A stretch of 5,470 nt of DNA from contig JABZGZ010000072.1 of assembly GCA_015259105.1 (NCBI GenBank), forward strand, positions 1 to 5,470, read 5' to 3'. Below, one piece after another: positions 1 through 4,555 of this stretch (positions are counted from its first letter, which is position 1; every line of letters begins with the position of its first letter). Both the position numbers and the translations under genes were made by a program. The notes beneath the pieces were generated by a model. The model had not been told where the DNA came from. It did not search any database and worked only from the letters and a program-made list of their open reading frames with translations. This DNA comes from Atopobium sp. GTDB taxonomy: Bacteria > Actinomycetota > Coriobacteriia > Coriobacteriales > Atopobiaceae.

Positions 1-369
1 GTACTGGGCTCTGCGTATCGTGCGCTTAAAACATATCTTTATGAAGCTCGCTCGCTTTTGCTTAAGCACGGTCAGGTGTCTGAGGTGTTTGTAAATGCTC
101 GGGGTGGACGCATTTCTCGCCAGTCGGTACATAAACTGGTGGCAAATTACGGCAGGGTAGTGGGGATTGAAGGTTTGCATCCTCACACACTGCGCCACAG
201 GTTTGCCACACACCTTCTAGAGGGTGGCGCTGATCTTCGCTCGGTGCAGGAGCTTTTGGGACACGTTGATATTTCAACCACGCAGCTCTATACGCACGTA
301 GATAGGTCGCACATTAGAGACGTGTACCTTGAGGCTCACCCAAGAGCCCACGTTCACGCGGACAAATAA
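1..369 (+). CDS. xerD: Tyrosine recombinase XerC/XerD type, C-terminal part (5' end outside window)
   Basis: The reading frame is open from the first base to a TAA at 367-369, giving 122 residues of a protein that begins upstream. It is the C-terminal half of the catalytic domain of a Xer recombinase. Visible catalytic residues are the HTLR box (His at 184-186, Arg at 193-195), the LLGH box (His at 262-264) and the nucleophilic tyrosine in QLYTH (Tyr at 289-291). The first catalytic Arg and the beta-hairpin Lys lie upstream. The stretch GADLRSVQELLGH, then STTQLYTHV, and the tail containing HPRA are typical of XerC and XerD, which resolve chromosome dimers at dif by strand exchange through a 3'-phosphotyrosine link. 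XerC and XerD cannot be firmly separated from this fragment; XerD is chosen partly from my memory of this gene lying upstream of mraZ in related genomes. The end is intact, with no sign of decay. The TTG at 58 is an internal leucine, not a start. Confidence 0.9.
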   Translation, partial: VLGSAYRALKTYLYEARSLLLKHGQVSEVFVNARGGRISRQSVHKLVANYGRVVGIEGLHPHTLRHRFATHLLEGGADLRSVQELLGHVDISTTQLYTHVDRSHIRDVYLEAHPRAHVHADK

Positions 370-380
370 ACGCGCTTAAC

Positions 381-435
381 GCAAGTGTTGGACAAGTGTG
401 GGACAAGCGTGGGACAGGTGTGGGGCAAAGTGGTG
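381..435 (+). repeat. Tandem array of five 11-bp units with TGTGGG-like core
   Basis: Starting 11 nt after the recombinase stop codon there are five adjacent 11-bp units: GCAAGTGTTGG (381-391), ACAAGTGTGGG (392-402), ACAAGCGTGGG (403-413), ACAGGTGTGGG (414-424) and a degenerate GCAAAGTGGTG (425-435). A further in-phase copy, GCAAGGTGGGG, follows at 447-457 after one unrelated 11-mer. The period is about one turn of B-DNA, so the GTGTGGG cores face the same side of the helix. TGGG-containing direct repeats are the known type of MraZ operator in E. coli, and mraZ is the next gene, so binding by MraZ is possible. However, this array is almost 400 bp from mraZ and upstream of a probable terminator, and its period is 11 rather than 10 bp. 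A simple slippage-made tandem repeat is the alternative. Confidence 0.75.
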
Positions 436-558
436 ACTGCGTAAAAGCAAGGTGGGGGTTTTGTTTGAGTAACGTGTGATTTTCGCCACGAGTTCACCAC
501 AATTTCCTCAAAAATTTTCACTTCATAAAAAAATTAATAAATTGAGTCCAAGACTAAG
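436..558. other. AT-rich intergenic stretch without a recognisable gene
   Basis: Apart from the isolated repeat copy at 447-457, I see no coding region, RNA gene or convincing promoter here. The segment from about 505 to 560 is strongly AT-rich with A and T runs. TAATAA at 535-540 resembles a -10 element, but no -35 hexamer lies at a suitable distance. Confidence 0.5.
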
Positions 559-591
559 AAAATCCGTTCTTTTGTAGTTCGGATTTTTTTT
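556..591 (+). terminator. Probable Rho-independent terminator after the recombinase gene
   Basis: AAAATCCG (559-566) pairs perfectly with CGGATTTT (580-587) across a 13-nt loop, and the 3' arm runs into eight consecutive T residues (584-591). Up to three more pairs, including one G-U, can be added at the base. The stem has only three G-C pairs and the loop is long, so it is a moderate rather than strong terminator. Its likely role is to end transcription of the recombinase gene and separate it from the mraZ operon. The A-rich left flank could also give weak termination on the other strand. Confidence 0.6.
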
Positions 592-665
592 AACACTACA
601 TATTGTGGTCAAAATGTCATATCTCACATCTACGTTAAACCCCAGCTAGACCATAAGAAAAATAC

Positions 666-715
666 TTGGTGTTGGAAAGTGTTTTCTAGTGTGTGTAAGT
701 GTCGGAATGAGTTAT
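666..715 (+). promoter_or_regulatory. Putative MraZ operator: five 10-bp phased GTGT boxes
   Basis: The sequence divides exactly into TTGGTGTTGG (666-675), AAAGTGTTTT (676-685), CTAGTGTGTG (686-695), TAAGTGTCGG (696-705) and AATGAGTTAT (706-715). Four units carry GTGT at the same place and the fifth carries GAGT, all at a strict 10-bp period. Known MraZ operators are direct repeats at about one helical turn: TGGG-type boxes with 5-nt spacers in E. coli, and AAAGTG(T/G) boxes with 3-nt spacers in mollicutes. The second unit here, AAAGTGT plus 3 nt, fits the mollicute form exactly. The location about 105 bp upstream of mraZ fits autoregulation of the cluster by MraZ. Binding is inferred, not shown. 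Confidence 0.7.
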
Positions 716-718
716 ATT
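713..718 (+). promoter_or_regulatory. Candidate -10 element (TATATT) of the mraZ operon promoter
   Basis: TATATT overlaps the last unit of the GTGT array. Seventeen bases upstream there is no TTGACA-like -35, only GT-rich box sequence. A promoter here would therefore be weak by itself and would overlap the MraZ boxes, which fits direct control by a protein bound to the array. It would start transcription near 724-726. The evidence is one hexamer, so this is tentative. Confidence 0.25.
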
Positions 719-720
719 TA

Positions 721-810
721 TTTCACGTTCAATCGACGGACTATGCCCAAGCATTGCCGCGCACACACAACACAAACACAGCCCGCGCGGCAAGGGGCGC
801 CAACGTGAAA
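721..810 (+). promoter_or_regulatory. Structured mraZ leader with two nested 9-bp inverted repeats
   Basis: TTTCACGTT (721-729) is the exact reverse complement of AACGTGAAA (802-810). Nested inside, TTGCCGCGC (754-762) is the exact reverse complement of GCGCGGCAA (785-793). The inner hairpin closes a 22-nt A/C-rich loop (763-784) that should be unstructured. Between the two helices GCCC (745-748) can pair with GGGC (795-798), giving one long interrupted hairpin. Its 3' arm ends at 810, directly against the G-rich Shine-Dalgarno of mraZ (811-817). No U-tract follows, so it is not a terminator. It may act as a 5'-UTR RNA controlling mraZ translation, or the outer arms may be DNA sites for a protein. 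If transcription starts at 724-726, part of the outer 5' arm would be missing from the RNA. I do not recognise a known riboswitch or leader family. Confidence 0.55.
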
Positions 811-817
811 GGGGGAG
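808..817 (+). promoter_or_regulatory. Shine-Dalgarno of mraZ, fixing the ATG at 820
   Basis: AAAGGGGGAG is a strong purine-rich ribosome binding site just before the ATG at 820-822. It selects this ATG over the in-frame GTG codons upstream at 679 and 805, which would add residues not found in the MraZ family. Its first three bases belong to the 3' arm of the outer leader helix, so leader folding could affect ribosome access. Confidence 0.8.
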
Positions 818-819
818 AC

Positions 820-1254
820 ATGCTTACTGGTCAGTATCAGCGCTCGCTGGACTCCAAGATTCGCGTGACTCTTCCTGCACCTCAGCGCAAGCAGCTTGGC
901 GATGTTGTCATCTTGCTCCGTCGACAGGACGCGCTTTACGGCTACTCACCTGAGGCGTATGAGGCTTGGATTGCAAGTCTGAACCTCAACCCAAGGAACC
1001 GCGACGACGTCACAGCACTTCGCATGCTGAACGCAGCAGCAACAACCGTCGACATTGACTCGGCCGGCCGCGTTGCTCTGGGAAAGATTGACGAGTCCGA
1101 TCCACAGGCTAGGGAGAAGCTCCAGCTTGACCGCGACGTCACTATTGTCGGTAACGGCGACCACTTTGAGATTTGGAACACTAACAAGTGGAACAGCCTC
1201 TTCTCGGCAGATGACCGCGTTGCAACGCTCGAGGACCTCATCTTTGGCGCCTAG
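820..1254 (+). CDS. mraZ: Transcriptional regulator MraZ
   Basis: This encodes a 144-residue protein, the normal MraZ length. MraZ is a ring-forming DNA-binding protein with two SpoVT/AbrB-like halves that binds direct repeats upstream of its own gene and controls the dcw operon. The start MLTGQYQRSLDSK, the second-half motif DSAGR (residues 80-84) and GNGDHFEIWN (111-120) are family signatures. The first half normally carries DxKGR; here it reads DSKIR (residues 11-15), with Ile14 in place of the glycine, while the following Pro19 is kept. The ATG was chosen for its strong Shine-Dalgarno and for the family N-terminus; the frame stays open upstream without coding character. It is the first gene of the operon, preceded by phased GTGT boxes (666-715) that are its likely operator, and followed 15 nt later by rsmH, its usual partner. 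Confidence 0.95.
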   Translation: MLTGQYQRSLDSKIRVTLPAPQRKQLGDVVILLRRQDALYGYSPEAYEAWIASLNLNPRNRDDVTALRMLNAAATTVDIDSAGRVALGKIDESDPQAREKLQLDRDVTIVGNGDHFEIWNTNKWNSLFSADDRVATLEDLIFGA

Positions 1255-1269
1255 TGAGGCGAGAAGATC

Positions 1270-2253
1270 GTGAAGGTAGAAGACGGTAACTTGAAAGTCG
1301 AATATCGGCACCAACCAGTAATGCTTGCAGAAGTGCTGCGCGAGCTGGACCCCAAGCCAGGTGAAGTTGTTTGCGACTGCACCTTGGGAGGAGCGGGCCA
1401 CACCGTAGAGATGGCAAAGCTGATTGCTCCAGACGGTCTTTCCATTGGAATTGACCAGGACGCAATGGCTCATCAAGCAGCAGCTGCTCGCCTGAAGCAA
1501 GAAGTACCAAACGCGGAGTTTTTGCCGCTTAAGGGAAACTTTGGCGACCTCGATGAACTTCTCGTCTCTGCAGAAGTCCCCGGAGTTGACTGTTTCCTCT
1601 TTGACATTGGTGTTTCTTCTCCTCAGCTTGATATCCCAGAGCGAGGCTTTTCGTACCACGAAGATGCCCCGTTGGATATGCGAATGGACCCGGGCAAACA
1701 AACTCCAACTGCACAAGAGGTCATCAACACCTACAACGAAGCCGACCTCGCCCGAATCCTTCGAATTTACGGAGACGAGAAATTTGCCTCACGCATTGCA
1801 CGACGCATTGTGCAAACGCGAGAAAAGCGTCCCATCCAAACGACGCTTGAGCTTGTTGAGGTAATCAAGGCAGCAATTCCCGCAGCAGCGCGTCGTCACG
1901 GCGGACATCCCGCCAGAAAGACGTTCCAAGCACTTCGTATTGAAGTAAACCACGAGCTTGAGGTTTTGGAGCGCGGACTACGCTGTGCAATTGCCTGGGC
2001 TAATCCAGGAGGCAGGATTTGCGTTATCTCGTACCACTCGCTTGAAGATCGCATTGTCAAGCACGTGTTCTCCGAGCTCAGTCAAGGTTGTATCTGCCCG
2101 CCAGACCTTCCGGTTTGTATGTGCGGTCAAGTGCCGATAGTTGACGTGATTACGCGCAAACCTCTTGTGGCCACTCCAGAAGAGATAGAGCGCAACCCAA
2201 GGGCGAGAAGCGCCCTGATGAGGGTAGCGGTTAAACGCGACCCAGAGAAATGA
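1270..2253 (+). CDS. rsmH: 16S rRNA (cytosine-1402-N4)-methyltransferase RsmH (MraW)
   Basis: This encodes 327 residues, full length for RsmH, the cytoplasmic enzyme that uses S-adenosylmethionine to methylate N4 of C1402 in the decoding centre of 16S rRNA. Conserved blocks in order are: EYRHQPVMLAEVL (11-23); the SAM-binding loop CDCTLGGAGHT (35-45); IGIDQDAMA (59-67); FDIGVSSPQLD (111-121), then RGFSYHEDAPLDMRMDP (125-141); YGDEKFASRIARRIV (167-181); GHPARKTFQALRIEVN (212-227); ISYHSLEDRIVKHVF (253-267); and the C-terminal NPRARSALMRVA (309-320). A CxC...CxC group (Cys274, 276, 283, 285) is also present in many Gram-positive homologues. The GTG at 1270 is chosen because GTGAGG lies about 10 nt upstream, within the 15-nt gap after mraZ. 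A TTG at 1291 is a weaker alternative, because the family N-terminus begins about there. Co-transcription with mraZ is expected. Confidence 0.97.
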   Translation: MKVEDGNLKVEYRHQPVMLAEVLRELDPKPGEVVCDCTLGGAGHTVEMAKLIAPDGLSIGIDQDAMAHQAAAARLKQEVPNAEFLPLKGNFGDLDELLVSAEVPGVDCFLFDIGVSSPQLDIPERGFSYHEDAPLDMRMDPGKQTPTAQEVINTYNEADLARILRIYGDEKFASRIARRIVQTREKRPIQTTLELVEVIKAAIPAAARRHGGHPARKTFQALRIEVNHELEVLERGLRCAIAWANPGGRICVISYHSLEDRIVKHVFSELSQGCICPPDLPVCMCGQVPIVDVITRKPLVATPEEIERNPRARSALMRVAVKRDPEK

Positions 2254-2311
2254 AGTACCCCATAGCACTTGTTGCTTGTTGTTAAGAAGTTTTTGAAGGG
2301 ATTGAAGTTTA

Positions 2312-2731
2312 ATGGCACGTTACGGATCAGAAGCTGTAGCACGCACAACTCAGTTTGAGCATGAGTACGCTCCTGAACAGAGCACTCGCACATCTTTTGA
2401 GGTTGTCCCTGGTGGCGGCCTTGATGCCGATGCTCGTCGTGGCGTAAGCAGTCAGTTCATCCAACGTGTCAAGCTTATTGCTGTTGCTGCAGCACTCTTC
2501 CTGACACTTGGTGTTGTCCGTATTGGTATCTCTACCGCTACGGTTTCTACTCTTCAGGCTAATAACGTCATCAGAAATGAAATGCGCGCAACAACCGCAA
2601 CTAACGATTCCCTGCGCGTTTCTCGCTCTCTGCTTGCAAGCACTACACGCATTGAGCGTATTGCTACTCAGAATTACGGCATGACTCTTGAGACAAATCG
2701 CCCTGTTGTAGATGTAAACAACAACGCTTAG
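2312..2731 (+). CDS. ftsL: FtsL-like bitopic cell-division protein
   Basis: This encodes a 139-residue protein with the FtsL/DivIC plan: a polar cytoplasmic N-terminus (about 1-50), one membrane segment (about 54-72, LIAVAAALFLTLGVV with flanking residues), then an extracytoplasmic helix (about 75-115) with coiled-coil character. It ends with RIERIATQNYGMTLET (113-128), which matches the usual FtsL ending in which a helix leads into an LGM-like turn. FtsL joins FtsB/DivIC and FtsQ/DivIB at the division site and helps activate FtsW and FtsI. FtsL proteins are poorly conserved, so the call rests on topology, the C-terminal motif and the diagnostic place between rsmH and ftsI. The ATG follows a purine-rich site, GAAGGGAT (2295-2302). 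The 58-nt gap after rsmH is the longest in the operon and shows no clear promoter or terminator; it contains a small direct repeat of CTTGTTG. Confidence 0.85.
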   Translation: MARYGSEAVARTTQFEHEYAPEQSTRTSFEVVPGGGLDADARRGVSSQFIQRVKLIAVAAALFLTLGVVRIGISTATVSTLQANNVIRNEMRATTATNDSLRVSRSLLASTTRIERIATQNYGMTLETNRPVVDVNNNA

Positions 2732-2747
2732 GCGTAAAATATACGTT

Positions 2748-4547
2748 GTGAGTACGCAGAATCGACATACTCGCGCATCGCGCAGAAAAACTCCTGAGGC
2801 CTCGTACGACGAGGCCTCTCGTGTGCATTTTCGTGGTCATCGTGGTAGCAGCGGTGGCTCGGATGGCGTTGGCCCTGAAGGTAGACTCCGTCGCGTAGCA
2901 GCTGCTATGGCCATTATGGTGGCAATTGTTGTTCTTAGGCTTGCTTGGCTGCAAATCTTTACGGCAGCAGATCTTGCAAAGGGCGCCGAAAATAACCGCA
3001 CCAACGACATTGTCTTGCACGCTCGTCGCGGCACCATTTACGACCGCAATGGCAATGTCTTAGCCATGAGCGTTGACTGCAAAGACATCTATGCCAATCC
3101 TTCAGAGATTAAAGACGCAAGCTCCGTAGCTCAGGTTTTTGCCTCGCTCTTAGGCGGAAGCCCTTCAGACTACCTTGGAGACCTGCAGCAAGACACCACC
3201 TTTGTCTATGTGCGTCGTCGTGTTGACACTGATACCGCTTCTAAGATTGAAAAAGCACTTGACGAGAAAAACCTCAAGGGCGTCTATTTTGTTAATAACA
3301 CCAAGCGTGTCTATCCCTATGGCAACGTTGGTGTTCAGATTCTGGGCTTTGTAAACGCAGACAACGAGGGCGCTTCTGGCCTTGAGTATTACTACAACGA
3401 TATCCTTGCAGGTACTAATGGCCACATGATTGTTGAGACCGGCGCTGGTGGTACGCCAATTGCTGGCGGTACCTCAAACATCACTGAGGCACAAAATGGA
3501 CAGGACATTGTTCTTTCCATTGATATTGAGCTCCAGAAGAAGGCAGAAGAGCAGCTTACTGCCGCAGTCAAGGACTTTGAAGCCCAGCAGGGTGGCTCAA
3601 TCATGGCCATGAATCCTCGTACCGGAGAGATTTATGCCGCAGCTTCGTACCCTCTGCCAGATTTTAAGAGCGATAACGGCGTTGACTACGAATCCCTCAA
3701 CCTCAAGCTTGTCTCAAGTATCTATGAGCCAGGCTCCGTATTTAAGGTAATCACTACCTCAATTGGTATAGATGACAACCTCTTTGGTCCAAATTCAACC
3801 TTCAATATCCCAACCGAGCTCAAAGTTGGCGATAACAAGGTTACCGACGACGACTGGCGTACCAGCGCCATGGACATGAGCGTAAGAGAGATGCTCAGAC
3901 GTTCCTCTAACGTTGGTATGGCCTTCCTTGAGACGCAGCTCATAGGTGATGAGCGCTTTGCAGCAGGAATTGATAAGTTTGGTATAGGACACGCCACAGG
4001 TATTGACTTCCCAGGTGAGGCCACAGGAATTGTCCGCTCTCTGGACGAATACGAGGGTCCAACTGGCGGAAACATGGCATTTGGTCAGGGTCTTGCAATT
4101 CCATTTATCCAGGTTATTCGCGCGTATACCGCTGTTGCCAATAAGGGAACTATGGTGACTCCGCACTTTATGGTTTCTAAGGGCGGCCAAGAGGTGACCT
4201 GGCCTACTAAAGACGTTATTTCTGCTTCCACAGCATCTGCCGAGCTTGACATGATGACCACCGTTGTCAAAGAAGGCACCGGTGTTCGCGCAGGTATCTA
4301 TGGCTACACTGTTGCTGGTAAAACAGGTACCGGCCAGCAGGTTGTGGAAGAAACCGGCTCGTACGGCGAGAATTCCGGTTTTGTTGACTCTTTCTGCGGT
4401 ATTGTAAATCCTTCAGAATCTGATCTGATGGTTTACGTTGGACTTAACGATACCCACCAGCTTGCATCGCAATCTGCTGCTGTGGTCTTCTCGCAATTTG
4501 CAAAAGACGCAGCTACACGCCTTAATATTCAACCAATCAATAACTAG
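2748..4547 (+). CDS. ftsI: Septal peptidoglycan transpeptidase FtsI (class B penicillin-binding protein)
   Basis: This encodes 599 residues, normal for a class B PBP. FtsI cross-links peptidoglycan at the division septum with FtsW and is a beta-lactam target. The layout is: a basic, Gly/Ser-rich cytoplasmic tail (1-47); a membrane anchor (about 49-71); a dimerisation/pedestal domain from about 85 with RRGTIYDRNGNVLA (93-106); and a transpeptidase domain from about 250 to the end. All three active-site motifs are present: SVFK with nucleophile Ser330 and Lys333, SSN at 386-388, and KTG at 525-527. There are no C-terminal PASTA repeats. The start is uncertain: GTG 2748 has only a weak upstream site (AGGCG at 2730-2734, overlapping the ftsL stop), and an in-frame GTG at 2823 would shorten the tail by 25 residues without touching any domain. 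It lies 16 nt after ftsL and 8 nt before murF, so translational coupling is likely. Confidence 0.95.
   Translation: MSTQNRHTRASRRKTPEASYDEASRVHFRGHRGSSGGSDGVGPEGRLRRVAAAMAIMVAIVVLRLAWLQIFTAADLAKGAENNRTNDIVLHARRGTIYDRNGNVLAMSVDCKDIYANPSEIKDASSVAQVFASLLGGSPSDYLGDLQQDTTFVYVRRRVDTDTASKIEKALDEKNLKGVYFVNNTKRVYPYGNVGVQILGFVNADNEGASGLEYYYNDILAGTNGHMIVETGAGGTPIAGGTSNITEAQNGQDIVLSIDIELQKKAEEQLTAAVKDFEAQQGGSIMAMNPRTGEIYAAASYPLPDFKSDNGVDYESLNLKLVSSIYEPGSVFKVITTSIGIDDNLFGPNSTFNIPTELKVGDNKVTDDDWRTSAMDMSVREMLRRSSNVGMAFLETQLIGDERFAAGIDKFGIGHATGIDFPGEATGIVRSLDEYEGPTGGNMAFGQGLAIPFIQVIRAYTAVANKGTMVTPHFMVSKGGQEVTWPTKDVISASTASAELDMMTTVVKEGTGVRAGIYGYTVAGKTGTGQQVVEETGSYGENSGFVDSFCGIVNPSESDLMVYVGLNDTHQLASQSAAVVFSQFAKDAATRLNIQPINN
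2796..2818 (+). repeat. Perfect 10-bp inverted repeat with 3-nt loop inside the ftsI start
   Basis: GAGGCCTCGT (2796-2805) and ACGAGGCCTC (2809-2818) are exact reverse complements separated by ACG. The stem has seven G-C pairs and would form a stable hairpin in the mRNA 48 nt after the proposed GTG start of ftsI. In protein it encodes part of the polar tail, residues about 17-24, where EAS occurs twice. No T-run follows, so it is not a standard terminator. It could tune ftsI translation or mRNA stability, or bind a protein as DNA. Confidence 0.7.
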
Positions 4548-4555
4548 GAGAGCTC

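Noticed and set aside
1..369. Recombinase as part of an integron or mobile element
   Set aside because: The motifs fit housekeeping Xer proteins, and the neighbouring dcw cluster is a core chromosomal location. No attachment-site duplication or cargo genes are seen.
381..457. CRISPR array or transposon end
   Set aside because: The units are only 11 bp and directly adjacent, without 30-bp spacers, and no transposase or cas gene is present.
754..793. Inner leader hairpin as a Rho-independent terminator
   Set aside because: The stem is strong, but the loop is 22 nt and it is followed by AAGGGG-like sequence rather than a T-run.
679..819. N-terminal extension of MraZ from GTG 679
   Set aside because: It would add 47 residues unknown in the family, has no ribosome binding site, and covers the GTGT array and the structured leader. 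ATG 820 has a strong Shine-Dalgarno and gives the family length.
1291..1293. TTG 1291 as the rsmH start
   Set aside because: It is in frame and would match the family N-terminus closely, but GTG 1270 has better Shine-Dalgarno support and operon spacing. It is kept only as an alternative.
946..1716. Long open frame of 256 codons on the minus strand across mraZ and rsmH
   Set aside because: It is antisense to two genes with full family motifs, crosses their boundary, and shows no recognisable domain. It is a shadow of codon bias.
2796..2818. Inverted repeat as a transcription terminator between ftsL and ftsI
   Set aside because: No T-tract follows and it lies within the ftsI reading frame. 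Termination here would cut the operon.
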